From NCBI GenBank assembly GCA_003167495.1, contig PMSX01000368.1, positions 1 through 37,809 on the forward strand: a stretch of DNA of 37,809 nucleotides, given 5' to 3'. A program made the translations under genes and the position numbers. The notes under the pieces were generated by a model. That model was not told where the DNA came from. It worked only from the letters and a program-made list of their open reading frames with translations, and did not search any database. The first letter of the stretch is position 1. Each line of letters starts with the position of its first letter. Below, one piece after another: positions 23,645 through 32,376 of the stretch. This DNA comes from Bryobacterales bacterium (GTDB lineage Bacteria; Acidobacteriota; Terriglobia; Bryobacterales; Bryobacteraceae).

Positions 23645-25348
23645 ATGGGGACCACTTCAAGCACCAGCAGCAGTACCACCGGCACAACCACTTCCGGGTT
23701 CACTGGCAGCAGCAACTTTTCGGCCGACTTGCAGAATGTGATCACGCGCGCAGTGCAAGTGGCCTCACTGCCGATGACCCAGTTAGAGAACGAGCAAAGC
23801 ACGCTCACCAGTCAGCAGTCGGAGCTGCAAACGCTCGGCAGCGACTTTCAGAACTTGCAGACGGCCTTTGGAGCGGTGGATAGCGCGGCCAACTCCTCTT
23901 TGGCGGCGACGGTCAGTAACTCTTCTGTCGCCACTGCTTCGACTGGGACGGGCGCGCTGGTAGGCTCGTACTCGGTAGACATTACGAGTCTGGGCGCGCA
24001 AACCAATGCCATCAGTGCCGCAACCAACAGCAACACCACCAGTACCGGGACGGTCACGAACCCCGGTTCCAGCAGTATCTCGACCAGTTCAACCTTTACG
24101 CTCACGGTTGGGACTACGCCCTACACGCTCACCACCGGCAGCAACACTCTTGACAGTTTGGTAACCGCCATCAATGGCAGCGGCGCCAACGTTCAGGCGA
24201 GCGTCGTGAACGTCGGCACCTCAGATTCCCCTAGCTATGAACTTTCGATTCAAGGGACGGCGGCGGGCGCAAGTACGGTACAACTGAGCGATGGAACAAG
24301 CAATCTCCTCGGAACGACGAATACCGCTAACAGCACGGGAGTACTAGCGGTCGCCGACCCAACCGCCGGCAATATCTCAACGAGCTCAACATTTACTCTT
24401 ACGGTGGGTGCTACGTCTTATTCGCTCACGCCCACCAGCAACAATCTCGACAGCCTGGTAGCTGCCATCAATGCGAGCGGCGCTGATGTGCAGGCGACTG
24501 TGGTGAACGTGGGCGGTTCGGCCAATCCGAACTACGAACTATCCGTGCAGGGCACGCAGAATGCGGCGACCGCGATTCAATTAAGTGACGGTACCAACAC
24601 TCTCCTCACGACAATGAATACAGGCTCGCCCGTGGCGTACAGTGTCAATGGCCAAGCTTCCGTGACGAGCAACACGCGCACGCTTTCCATCTCCACCGGA
24701 CTCACGGTCACTGCGTTGGGAACTGGCAGCGCTACGGTAACCCTCGCGCAAAGCCCCACGAATGTGGAAAACGCACTTTCCTCGCTGGTGACCAGCTACA
24801 ACAGCGCGGTTACCGAATTGACCAACAATCGCGGGCAGAACGGCGGCGCCCTCGCTGGACAATCAATTATTCAGGACCTGAGCAGCGCCCTCCAAAGCCT
24901 GACGGACTATTCCAACCCTTCGTCCGGCAGCAGTGTTCAAAACATGACTGATCTTGGCCTCTCCTTCAACAGCAGCGGCCAACTGACGTTCGATTCGAGC
25001 ACCTTCGAGGCGGCGGCGAGCAATTCGCTCAACGACGTTATGAGTTTCTTGGGGTCGGAAAGCGGCAATACGGGTTTCCTGGGTGCGGCCAATACAGCGT
25101 TAACCGCCATCACCGATCCCACCAGCGGTCTGATAACCGACGAGACCAACTCCCTGGGTACATCGATCACGAGCCTCACCACGCAAATCTCCAGCGATCA
25201 GACCTATGTCAACAATTTGCAAGCGAGCATAACGGCGCAAATGGCCCAGGCGGATGCTGCGATTTCCTCGATGGAGCAGCAGACGACGCAGATCACGCAG
25301 CTGTTTACCGCAGAGCAAGATGACGCTCAGAGCATCAGCAACGGATAG
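23645..25348 (+). CDS. fliD: Flagellar filament cap protein FliD
   Basis: This 567-residue cap protein has a FliD N-terminal domain (about 20-115: DLQNVITRAVQVASLPMTQL, ENEQSTLTSQQSELQTLGS) and a FliD C-terminal domain (about 330-560: VENALSSLVTSYNSAVTELT, FLGAANTALTAI, ISSDQTYVNNLQASITAQMA, QMEQQT-like SSMEQQTTQITQLFTAEQ). The middle has two tandem copies of a roughly 84-residue module at 24077 and 24374, exactly 99 codons apart, resembling flagellin hook-IN repeats. The Ser/Thr-rich N-terminus (TSSTSSSTTGTTTSG) is unusual. The start ATG lies 14 bases after the hairpin with only a weak ribosome site. fliS does not follow. Confidence 0.92.
   Translation: MGTTSSTSSSTTGTTTSGFTGSSNFSADLQNVITRAVQVASLPMTQLENEQSTLTSQQSELQTLGSDFQNLQTAFGAVDSAANSSLAATVSNSSVATASTGTGALVGSYSVDITSLGAQTNAISAATNSNTTSTGTVTNPGSSSISTSSTFTLTVGTTPYTLTTGSNTLDSLVTAINGSGANVQASVVNVGTSDSPSYELSIQGTAAGASTVQLSDGTSNLLGTTNTANSTGVLAVADPTAGNISTSSTFTLTVGATSYSLTPTSNNLDSLVAAINASGADVQATVVNVGGSANPNYELSVQGTQNAATAIQLSDGTNTLLTTMNTGSPVAYSVNGQASVTSNTRTLSISTGLTVTALGTGSATVTLAQSPTNVENALSSLVTSYNSAVTELTNNRGQNGGALAGQSIIQDLSSALQSLTDYSNPSSGSSVQNMTDLGLSFNSSGQLTFDSSTFEAAASNSLNDVMSFLGSESGNTGFLGAANTALTAITDPTSGLITDETNSLGTSITSLTTQISSDQTYVNNLQASITAQMAQADAAISSMEQQTTQITQLFTAEQDDAQSISNG
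24077..24619 (+). repeat. Tandem duplication inside fliD
   Basis: Two modules starting at 24077 and 24374 share ISTSSTFTLTVG, then Y.LT..SN.LDSLV.AIN.SGA, VQA.VVNVG and YELS.QGT with LSDGT. They are 99 codons apart and similar in protein rather than identical in DNA, so the duplication is old. Confidence 0.8.
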
Positions 25349-25361
25349 TTCAGAAGGTTTT

Positions 25362-25664
25362 ATGTCCAACACCGACCCGGATTGTTTACATGAAGCGCTG
25401 CAGCGCGCACTCACCGCGGGCGATTTTGAAACCGCCAGGCAGTTGAGCGATGCGCTTGGTCAGGCGATCATCCGGCAGGCGTCGGCGGCCACGCCACCCA
25501 ATAGAGCCAGAATCGTCCAGCAGGGTTTAGGCCGCCTGCAAGAGCATTTGAGTTTGGCGCGAGTACTGCGCGCGCATTTGGCGGCCCAGTTGCAAGTCAA
25601 TACCGCGGTTCACGTCTATCAGCCGGTTTCCGCTTGCGCCCACTCTTGGCACTTCGAAGCCTGA
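25362..25664 (+). CDS. Small flagellar-cluster protein of unknown function (chaperone-like)
   Basis: This is a 100-residue helical protein starting MSNTDPDCLHEALQRALTAG, with DFETARQLSDALGQAIIRQA, RIVQQGLGRLQEHLSLARVL and RAHLAAQLQVNTAVHVYQP. AGAAGG stands before ATG 25362, which lies 13 bases after fliD, so it belongs to that operon. The position is the one usually held by fliS or fliT, and its size and helical character fit a FliT/FlgN-type export chaperone. However, I do not see FliS sequence motifs, and the family assignment is only by context. Confidence 0.6.
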   Translation: MSNTDPDCLHEALQRALTAGDFETARQLSDALGQAIIRQASAATPPNRARIVQQGLGRLQEHLSLARVLRAHLAAQLQVNTAVHVYQPVSACAHSWHFEA

Positions 25665-25856
25665 AGTTCGGGCACAGCACGCAACGGCATTACAGCGCTC
25701 AAATGCGTTTACCGTCAAATCGCTGACTTTCTGTCACAAAAGCGTCGCGGGCTTCCGCGCGAACCTTGCCGCAATGCTCCGCAAACCGCACATTTCATTC
25801 GGTTGTGCTCTGAAGCAGACAAAGGCCTCTGAGTTGCAATATTACTGGCGCAAGCC

Positions 25857-26210
25857 ATGCTCGATCCGACTACGACTCAGCTCGACCGTTATTTGACGCT
25901 TGTTAGCCAGCGGCAGAAGCTGGTCGCCTCCAATATCGCTAACGCCGATACTCCCGGTTATCAAACGCAGGACTTTGATTTTGAGGCGCAGCTGCATGCC
26001 GCGCTGCAAGCGTCGGGCGATAGTACGCCTGCGCCGCCGCTGGCCAGTGCGGTGCCCGGCTTGCGTGTGAAGAACGATGGGAACAACGTCGATTTGGACC
26101 GGGAAGCCCGTTTGCTATCGGAAAACGCATTGCGGTTTAACATGGCGACGAATTTCCTGCGGTCTGAATTGAAGGATCTCCACATGGCCATTCAGGGAGG
26201 TAGCTCGTGA
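25857..26210 (+). CDS. flgB: Flagellar basal-body rod protein FlgB
   Basis: This 117-residue proximal rod subunit carries the rod/hook N-terminal signature LVASNIANADTPGYQTQDFD near residue 22 and the C-terminal segment LRFNMATNFLRSELKDLHMA. It is exported and polymerises at the base of the rod. It starts a tight run of export and rod genes; its stop overlaps the GTG of flgC (GTGA). The 192 bases upstream hold no gene and no convincing sigma-28 promoter, although this is where the operon's own promoter would be expected. Confidence 0.93.
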   Translation: MLDPTTTQLDRYLTLVSQRQKLVASNIANADTPGYQTQDFDFEAQLHAALQASGDSTPAPPLASAVPGLRVKNDGNNVDLDREARLLSENALRFNMATNFLRSELKDLHMAIQGGSS

Positions 26211-26644
26211 GTCTGTTTAATTCGCTGTCTGTCAGCGCTTCCGGCATGACGGCGCAACGGCAACGTGCCGAGGTTCTGGTTGAAAATATTGCGAATGCCG
26301 ACACCACCCGCACTGCCGGCGGCGGTCCTTACCGGCGGCAGGATGTCGTGTTCGAGGCGCAGGCGGTGGGGCAACCGTTCTCGTCGGTGTTTCAAGCCCA
26401 GCTCGATAACCAGCCGAAAGGTGTCGCCATCAGCCAGGTGGTCGTCGACCAATCGGAACCGGACCGCCGCTATTTGCCGGGGCACCCGGATGCCGATAAA
26501 GACGGCTATGTCTCGTTTCCGAAGGTGAATCCAGCCGAAGATATGGTTGACCTAATGAGCGCTTCGCGGTCATACCAGGCGAATGTGTCGGCGATCTCAG
26601 CCGTTAAAGAGATGATTAACCGATCGATGGACTTATTCCGATAG
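26207..26644 (+). CDS. flgC: Flagellar basal-body rod protein FlgC
   Basis: This 145-residue rod protein has the N-terminal signature SLFNSLSVSASGMTAQRQRA and VENIANADTTRT, the middle segment KGVAISQVVVDQSEPDRRY, and the characteristic C-terminus VNPAEDMVDLMSASRSYQAN ending MINRSMDLFR. The GTG start overlaps the flgB stop, so translation is coupled. Its length fits the family (about 135-150). Confidence 0.94.
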   Translation: MSLFNSLSVSASGMTAQRQRAEVLVENIANADTTRTAGGGPYRRQDVVFEAQAVGQPFSSVFQAQLDNQPKGVAISQVVVDQSEPDRRYLPGHPDADKDGYVSFPKVNPAEDMVDLMSASRSYQANVSAISAVKEMINRSMDLFR

Positions 26645-26650
26645 CATTTT

Positions 26651-26947
26651 ATGGCCGCCCCCATCGCACCCATCTCGCTGCCACGTCCCGTGGAACCCAT
26701 TGCGCTGCCGGGTACGGCTGCCCCGGCATCAGGCTTTCATCAGGTTCTTGCCAGCGCAATTTCGCAAGTTGCGCAGTCTGGAGCAGCGGCCGATGCTGCC
26801 GTTTCGAACTATCTGGCGGGCGGGAATCAGGAATTACATTCGACGATTTTGGCGACGCAAAACGCTTCACTCAATTTCGAATTGCTGTTGCAGGTACGGA
26901 ACAAGGTAGTTTCGGCTTATGACGAAATTATGAAAATGCAAATTTGA
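26651..26947 (+). CDS. fliE: Flagellar hook-basal body protein FliE
   Basis: FliE joins the MS ring to the rod. This 98-residue protein has a Pro/Ala-rich first third and the FliE core in the rest: FHQVLASAISQVAQSG, ELHSTILATQNASLNFELLL and VRNKVVSAYDEIMKMQI, the conserved ending. It lies six bases after flgC in the standard flgB-flgC-fliE order. Confidence 0.93.
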   Translation: MAAPIAPISLPRPVEPIALPGTAAPASGFHQVLASAISQVAQSGAAADAAVSNYLAGGNQELHSTILATQNASLNFELLLQVRNKVVSAYDEIMKMQI

Positions 26948-27008
26948 TTCAGGCGTGGTGGGTTCCATCTCGGCCTGGCAACGCAAGTCAAACAGCAAAT
27001 AACAAGAA

Positions 27009-28691
27009 ATGGACCAGATCAAAAAGCTTTTCGCCTCACTCAGCCTGACGCAAAAAATCGGGCTGGCCGCAGTGTTGCTGGCCATCGCGGGGGGCATTCC
27101 GCTGTTTACGCACTGGCAACGTGAACGCGACTTCAAACCGCTTTTTACGAACATGGCGCCGGAGGACGCAGCCGCTGTGGTGCAAAAGCTCAAGGAAAGC
27201 GGTGTTGAGCACCGTCTCACCGAGAACGGCGCTACGGTTCTGGTGCCGGCGGAGAAAGTGGACGACGCGCGCCTGGATCTGGCGGGCGCAGGCTTGCCCA
27301 AGAGCGGGCGAATTGGCTTTGAGTTGTTTGACAAGACCAACCTGGGCGTGACGGATTTCGGCGAGAAGGTGAACTATCGGCGGGCGCTCGAAGGAGAGCT
27401 GGAAAGGTCGATCAAAGCGATTACGACGATCGAAACCGCGCGGGTCCACATCACCTTTCCGAAAGACTCGGTGTTCCTCGATTCTCGCGAGCCCGCCAAA
27501 GCAAGTGTGCTCGTCAAGCTGCGCCCAGGCGCGAGCCTTGATCCGCAAAATGTGATTGCCATCAGCAACCTGGTGGGCAGCGCCGTGGAAGGGCTTTCGC
27601 CGGACGCCGTCTCGGTGGTCGATATGCGGGGCACGCTGCTCAGCAAGCGGAAGAAGACGGGGGATGGCGCCGACGCGGAGGACGCGCTGCTCGACTACCG
27701 CCATCAGGTTGAAAAGGACTTGACGGCGAAGGTGGAAGCGACTCTTGAGCCATTGCTTGGGGAAGCACGTTTCCGAGTGGGTGTTTCGGCCGATTGCGAT
27801 ATCTCGACCAGCGAACAGACGGACGAGACATACGACCCTACGCGCTCAGTGATGTCCACGTCGCAGAAGACTGAAGATGTCTCGAGCAGTGGGCAGACGG
27901 CCGGGGTACCGGGGACGCCATCGAATCTGCCGAGATCGACCATCAAACCGCTGGCGGCGGGCGGCGGAGCGAGCGGAATGTCGCGGCGCACAGAAAGCAT
28001 GGCGTTTGAAACGTCGCGCACTGTCCGCCAGGTTAAAATGCCGCGCGGCAGCATAAAGCGAATTTCGGCGGCCGTACTGCTAGACCAGGATTTTGTGTGG
28101 CAGGGGCAGGGCACGCAGCGCAAACATGTTTTGACGCCGCCTACCCCGGAGCGCATCAAAGCGATTCACGACATTGTTGCGGGCGTGCTGGGCATTCAGG
28201 CCGACCGCGGGGATCTAGTGGTGATTGAAAGTCTGCCATTTGAGCAAACGCTCGCGCAGGAAGAGAACGCCAACGCGGCGGCTGTTGTGAGCACGCCCGG
28301 TAAACCTCAGTCGCCCTATGCCAACCTACTGGCGGACCGGCACTTCCAGATTGGCGCCGGTGTTGGCGCGGTGCTACTGATTGCGGCCCTCGCGTTCCTG
28401 TTCGGACAGCGCAAGAAGAGGAGCAAAATGAATCTTGAACAAGCGGCCGACCTGCTGTTGGCCGATGGCGCCCACCAGGCAGCGGACGCGAAAGAAGGCG
28501 GGACGGGAAATCCGCAAATTGCCGCTGCCGACGAAGAACCGCCGCCTTTGATTGTTGCCAGGCCGCCGCGTTTGGCGTTGCCGGAGATGGACAGCGCCAC
28601 TAAGGTTTTGCTGCAGCAAATTCAGGGTCACGTGGCCAAAGATCCGGCCTTTGCCGCCGGCGTGATACGGGGCTGGATGGAGGAAGAATAG
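27009..28691 (+). CDS. fliF: Flagellar MS-ring protein FliF
   Basis: This 560-residue ring protein has an N-terminal membrane helix (about 16-35) and a second near 440-460. Between them are the ring-building motifs with YscJ/FliF signature segments (YRRALEGELERSIKAITTIE, ARVHITFPKDSVFLDSREPA, KASVLVKLRPGASLD) and the FliF C-domain. The last 30 residues (KVLLQQIQGHVAKDPAFAAG and IRGWMEEE) are the acidic FliG-binding tail, so a FliG partner is expected. The stop TAG is followed immediately by the GTG of fliH; fliG, which normally comes next, is not here. Confidence 0.95.
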   Translation: MDQIKKLFASLSLTQKIGLAAVLLAIAGGIPLFTHWQRERDFKPLFTNMAPEDAAAVVQKLKESGVEHRLTENGATVLVPAEKVDDARLDLAGAGLPKSGRIGFELFDKTNLGVTDFGEKVNYRRALEGELERSIKAITTIETARVHITFPKDSVFLDSREPAKASVLVKLRPGASLDPQNVIAISNLVGSAVEGLSPDAVSVVDMRGTLLSKRKKTGDGADAEDALLDYRHQVEKDLTAKVEATLEPLLGEARFRVGVSADCDISTSEQTDETYDPTRSVMSTSQKTEDVSSSGQTAGVPGTPSNLPRSTIKPLAAGGGASGMSRRTESMAFETSRTVRQVKMPRGSIKRISAAVLLDQDFVWQGQGTQRKHVLTPPTPERIKAIHDIVAGVLGIQADRGDLVVIESLPFEQTLAQEENANAAAVVSTPGKPQSPYANLLADRHFQIGAGVGAVLLIAALAFLFGQRKKRSKMNLEQAADLLLADGAHQAADAKEGGTGNPQIAAADEEPPPLIVARPPRLALPEMDSATKVLLQQIQGHVAKDPAFAAGVIRGWMEEE

Positions 28692-29405
28692 GTGGTCCGC
28701 CGCATTACCGACAACCCGCTGTCCGTGGAGACGGTTATCTGGCCGGGCCGGCACGAGGCCGGCGGCGCTCCAGGCGGACCAACGGTTCAACCGTCAGCGC
28801 GGGCGGTGGAACTGGCTTCTGGCAAACTGGCCGCCGGCAAACCGGAAGCGAGTGTGGCCGAAGCCGCCGAGTTCGAGCGGCGCATCGCAGAACTCGAACG
28901 TTTGCGGCAACTGGAGAAGGCGGAAGCGCACCACCGGGGTGTCGAGGATGGTTTGCGCCGCGGCCGCGAGGAGGCATCGAGCGAAGTTAAGAAGGCTTTC
29001 GAGCAAATCGCGCACGCTCTGGACGAACTCGTCAAAGTAAAGCGCAAGCTTCGTCAGGAAGCCGAGCAGGAACTGGTGAAGCTATCGCTGGCCGTGGCGC
29101 GCCGTATTTTGTATCGCGAACTTTCGACCGATCCCGGTTCGATCGAGGGAATCGTACACGCCGCCCTGCAGAAGTTGCAGCAGCGCGAAGCCTCGAAAGT
29201 GCGGATCTGGCCAGCGGGCGTGCCAGCGGTGCGCGCCGCGTTGGAGCGGATCGGCTCGCGTTCCGGCATCGAGATCGTGGCCGATCCAGGGCTCGCCACC
29301 GGCGCTATGTTATTCGAAACTTCGCTGGGCGATCTCGACGCGTCGATTGAAACACAACTGCTGGAGATTCAGCGCGGTTTCGCCGACCGCCTGGCTATTC
29401 AATGA
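28692..29405 (+). CDS. fliH: Flagellar assembly protein FliH
   Basis: This 237-residue protein regulates the export ATPase FliI and links it to the export gate. It is rich in Ala, Glu and Arg with a long coiled coil (about 55-115: EFERRIAELERLRQLEKAEA, GLRRGREEASSEVKKAFEQI). The C-terminal domain is FliH/SctL-like: LVKLSLAVARRILYRELSTD, VHAALQKLQQREASKVRI and LDASIETQLLEIQRGFAD. GTG 28692 directly abuts the fliF stop; the stop overlaps the fliI start (ATGA). Confidence 0.88.
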   Translation: MVRRITDNPLSVETVIWPGRHEAGGAPGGPTVQPSARAVELASGKLAAGKPEASVAEAAEFERRIAELERLRQLEKAEAHHRGVEDGLRRGREEASSEVKKAFEQIAHALDELVKVKRKLRQEAEQELVKLSLAVARRILYRELSTDPGSIEGIVHAALQKLQQREASKVRIWPAGVPAVRAALERIGSRSGIEIVADPGLATGAMLFETSLGDLDASIETQLLEIQRGFADRLAIQ

Positions 29406-30736
29406 AGCAGGATTCTCCAGCATTGCCGCTGCGCCTGGACGGCTATCTCGCCTCGCTTGAAAAGTGCGATCTGCTGCGCTGGCGCGGCGTAGTCACCGAC
29501 GTCACCGGCTTTCTCATCGAATCGCAAGGCCCGGCCTCGCCCATTGGCGGTTTCTGTGAAATCCAAACCGCTAGCGGACGCACCATTCGGACGCAAGTGG
29601 CCGGTTTTCGCAGCGGCCGCGTTCTCTCGATTCCACTCGAGGAAATCGCGGGTCTCGAAGCGGGCGACGCCATTTTTGCGCGAGCCGACGACTCACAAGT
29701 CAGCGTGTCGCCGGCGCTTTTGGGGCGCGTCCTCGATGGATTCGGCAAGCCGATGGACGGCGGTCCGCCGATCGAGCCGGTGGCTAAATACGATCTATTC
29801 GCCACTCCTCCAGGTCCGCTCGAACGCGAACATATTCGCGTGCCGCTGGTGACCGGGATTCGCGCGATAGATGGTCTGTTGCCTTGCGGCCTGGGCCAGC
29901 GCATCGGCTTATTCGGTGGCAGCGGCGTAGGCAAGAGCACACTGCTGGGTGCGATGTCGCGCCACAACTCGGCCGATGTTACCGTGATTGCCCTCATTGG
30001 CGAACGGAATCGCGAAGTGCGCGGTTTCCTCGAAGAAGAACTCGGACCGGAAGGCCGGAAGCGTTCGGTGGTGATCGTAGCTACCTCCGACCGTCCGGCG
30101 CCTTTGCGGGTGCGGGCGTGTTTTGTCGCTCTGGCGGTCGCCGAGTACTTTCGCGATCAGGGCAAGAACGTCCTGCTGGTGATGGACTCGGTCACGCGCC
30201 TCGCTATGGCGCAGCGTGAAATCGGTTTGGCTGCCGGTGAACCACCTAGCCAGAAGGGTTACACGCCGTCGGTTTTTGCGATTTTACCGAAAATGTTCGA
30301 GCGGGCCGGCAATTTTCAGCGCGGCAGCATCACCGGTTTTTTCACCGTCCTCGTGGAAGGCGATGATCTCAACGAGCCTATTGCCGACGCCGCGCGCGGC
30401 ATTCTGGACGGCCACATCGTCCTTTCGCGCCACTTGGGCGCCGCCGGACATTATCCCGCCATTGACGTTCTCAGCTCCATTTCACGCGTGGCTTCGCATG
30501 TCGCCCAGCCGGAGCATCTGAAGGCTGCCGCCAAAATGCGCGAGGCGCTCGCCAGCTACCAGCAATCGGAGGACCTGATTTCGCTGGGCGCCTATGTCTC
30601 GGGAGCCAATGCCAAATTGGATGCCAGCATCCGTTCCCGCGAGCGCATTCTCAACTTCCTGCGTCAGCGGCCAGAGGAATCCAACCCGTTTCCGGCCACC
30701 GTGGGCGCGCTGACTGAGATCGCTGCCGCTCTCTAA
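29402..30736 (+). CDS. fliI: Flagellum-specific ATPase FliI
   Basis: This is the 444-residue export ATPase of the flagellar type III system, related to F1 beta. The Walker A motif is GGSGVGKST near residue 171, and Walker B is VLLVMDSVTRLAMAQREIGL. Other family marks are LIGERNREVRGFLEEELG, AGEPPSQKGYTPSVFAILPK, FERAGNFQRGSITGFFTVLV, HIVLSRHLGAAGHYPAIDVL and SISRVASHV. It couples ATP hydrolysis to unloading substrates from chaperones. Its start overlaps the fliH stop, and its length is typical. Confidence 0.96.
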   Translation: MKQDSPALPLRLDGYLASLEKCDLLRWRGVVTDVTGFLIESQGPASPIGGFCEIQTASGRTIRTQVAGFRSGRVLSIPLEEIAGLEAGDAIFARADDSQVSVSPALLGRVLDGFGKPMDGGPPIEPVAKYDLFATPPGPLEREHIRVPLVTGIRAIDGLLPCGLGQRIGLFGGSGVGKSTLLGAMSRHNSADVTVIALIGERNREVRGFLEEELGPEGRKRSVVIVATSDRPAPLRVRACFVALAVAEYFRDQGKNVLLVMDSVTRLAMAQREIGLAAGEPPSQKGYTPSVFAILPKMFERAGNFQRGSITGFFTVLVEGDDLNEPIADAARGILDGHIVLSRHLGAAGHYPAIDVLSSISRVASHVAQPEHLKAAAKMREALASYQQSEDLISLGAYVSGANAKLDASIRSRERILNFLRQRPEESNPFPATVGALTEIAAAL

Positions 30737-30740
30737 TAAT

Positions 30741-31181
30741 ATGCAGAAATTTCGCTTCACTCTTGACTCCGTTTTGCGGCTGCGTTCCCTCCGCCTTGCC
30801 ACAGAGCGGGACAAATTGGGGCAGGCCTTAGCCGAAACTACTCGGCTGGAGCAAGCGATCGCCGCGCTGGCTGCCGAGCGCGCGGCCGCCCTTGAGTTTG
30901 TGAAAAACGAACCTGGAGCGGGGAACACCGAGTTGCGCGCCCTCTCCGCTTATCTCCTCGGCTACGAGGCCCGCCTGGCCAAATTGCGAAAATCGCTGGA
31001 AGTAGCGCGTTTGCGAGAAGCCGAACAACGCAAACGCGTGATTGCCGCCGATCGCGACGAACGGCTCCTGCTCAAATTGAAGGCAAAGCAGCGCGCGGCC
31101 TGGCAGGTGGCGGCCGATCACGAACTCGAGATTCTGGCACAAGAATCCTGGAACGCTGTGCATTTTGATCGGGGTAATTGA
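30741..31181 (+). CDS. fliJ: Flagellar export protein FliJ
   Basis: This 146-residue coiled-coil protein (MQKFRFTLDSVLRLRSLRLA, ETTRLEQAIAALAAERAAAL, ARLREAEQRKRVIAADRDER) has the FliJ opening F.f.LdsvLrlR and the family's heptad pattern. FliJ inserts into the FliI hexamer as an F1-gamma-like rotor and helps chaperone recycling. It follows fliI by four bases and ends the operon. The 111 bases to the convergent arsC contain a GGCGGACCGCC palindrome near 31210 but no clear intrinsic terminator. Confidence 0.85.
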   Translation: MQKFRFTLDSVLRLRSLRLATERDKLGQALAETTRLEQAIAALAAERAAALEFVKNEPGAGNTELRALSAYLLGYEARLAKLRKSLEVARLREAEQRKRVIAADRDERLLLKLKAKQRAAWQVAADHELEILAQESWNAVHFDRGN

Positions 31182-31292
31182 AGTGCCGCGCAACCTTTGT
31201 CTCGCGGAGGGCGGACCGCCAAATGAAACTCTGCCGCTTTCTGGTTTGGGCGCGATCCGGCGGTTCGCGGCCTGAATGGTTTTGTGATCGAG

Positions 31293-31721
31293 CTAGTGTG
31301 CGAAGACGCCCGTTTCTAGTTCGCTAGTCAGGCGTGCATTCACTTGATCGCGTACTTTGCGGAAGACCGGCAAGGAGACTTGTTCCCCGGCGCTGGGTGG
31401 TGGTGGGTCTTCGAAGGCCCAATGGAGACGCTTGGTTGCAACCGGAAAAATGGGGCAGCTTTCGTTAGCGTTATCGCAGACCGTGATGACGTAGTCGAAC
31501 GACCGGCTGATGAATTCGTCAACAGATTTGGCGCGATGAGCGGACATGTCGATTCCGATCTCGCGCATGGCGATTATGGCCTCTGGCCGGACACCGCCGG
31601 GTCTGGTTCCGGCGCTAAAGACTTCGAAGCGATCGCCGGCGAGGTGACGGAGAAGGCCTTCGGCCATTTGACTGCGGGCGGAGTTACCGGTGCACAGGAT
31701 GAGAACGGATTCTTTAGGCAC
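31293..31721 (-). CDS. arsC: Arsenate reductase, low-molecular-weight phosphatase type
   Basis: This 142-residue enzyme reduces arsenate to arsenite. The P-loop is LCTGNSARSQMAEG (Cx5R with the nucleophilic cysteine near residue 10), followed by the family blocks FEVFSAGTRPGGVRPEAI, DMSAHRAKSVDEF, FDYVITVCDNANESCPIFP (second and third redox cysteines) and HWAFEDPPP. It is of the thioredoxin- or glutathione/mycothiol-coupled class. GTG 31721 is chosen because AAAGGAGA stands eight bases before it; the frame extends further upstream only antisense. It overlaps the aquaporin gene end by eight bases and is the last gene of the ars operon. Confidence 0.93.
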   Translation of the reverse strand: MPKESVLILCTGNSARSQMAEGLLRHLAGDRFEVFSAGTRPGGVRPEAIIAMREIGIDMSAHRAKSVDEFISRSFDYVITVCDNANESCPIFPVATKRLHWAFEDPPPPSAGEQVSLPVFRKVRDQVNARLTSELETGVFAH

Positions 31722-32376
31722 GAGACTGTTCTCCTTTGGGAGCGAGCCAGCGAAACAGAAGGGTAGCGGCGGCGGCGCCCAAGAGTTGGGCGGCGATGAA
31801 AGATGGTGCATCGGTGGGCGCGATACCAGAAAAAGTGCCAGTGAGAGAGCGCGCCACGGTGACTGCCGGGTTCGCAAACGACGTGGATGCGGTGAACCAG
31901 TATGCCCCCGTGATGTAAGCGCCGACCGCGTATGCGACTGAGTGGGGACGAAAGCGGCTACAGCCACAGACGACAGCGAGTAGGCCGAAGGTAGCGACGA
32001 ACTCACTGAAGATCTGAGAGAAGCCGGAACGAGAGTGATGGGAGATGGAGTACAAGGGCAGGCCGAACATGACGTGAGCGGCGGCCACTCCAAGCACTGC
32101 TCCGATGATTTGAGCAGCGACATAGCCGGGGACTTCTTTCCAAGGCAGACCGCCGGAACCGGCATCGGCGAGAGTCACGGCTGGGTTCAAGTGAGAGCCC
32201 GAGATAGGGCCGAAGGTGAGAATCAAGGCGGCTAATGTCGCGCTGGTGGCGATTGTGTTAGCCAACAAAGCAATGGCGACGTTTCCTTGGGCCAGGCGAT
32301 CTCCCATGATGCCTGAACCAACGACCGCGGCTAGGAGGAGAGCCGTTCCTAAACCTTCTGCGGTGATTTTACGCAT
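31714..32376 (-). CDS. aqpS: MIP/aquaporin-family channel, arsenite efflux (AqpS-like)
   Basis: This 220-residue inner-membrane channel has six helices and two half-helices carrying NPA motifs (SGSHLNPAVTLADAG near residue 65 and TSFANPAVTVARSLTG near residue 170). Aquaglyceroporin-like proteins placed in ars operons, known from Sinorhizobium as AqpS, let arsenite leave the cell down its gradient. Here the gene abuts arsM (stop TAG then ATG) and overlaps arsC, which supports that role. No ArsB or Acr3 pump is present in the operon. The selectivity itself cannot be read from sequence. Confidence 0.88.
   Translation of the reverse strand: MRKITAEGLGTALLLAAVVGSGIMGDRLAQGNVAIALLANTIATSATLAALILTFGPISGSHLNPAVTLADAGSGGLPWKEVPGYVAAQIIGAVLGVAAAHVMFGLPLYSISHHSRSGFSQIFSEFVATFGLLAVVCGCSRFRPHSVAYAVGAYITGAYWFTASTSFANPAVTVARSLTGTFSGIAPTDAPSFIAAQLLGAAAATLLFRWLAPKGEQSRA

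Noticed and set aside
25849..25866. GG-N10-GC sigma-54-like match at the flgB start
   Set aside because: It overlaps the flgB start codon, so transcription would begin inside the gene; likely chance in GC-rich DNA.
31722..32165. Upstream extension of the arsenate reductase frame
   Set aside because: It is antisense-frame noise over the aquaporin gene; a strong ribosome site marks GTG 31721.
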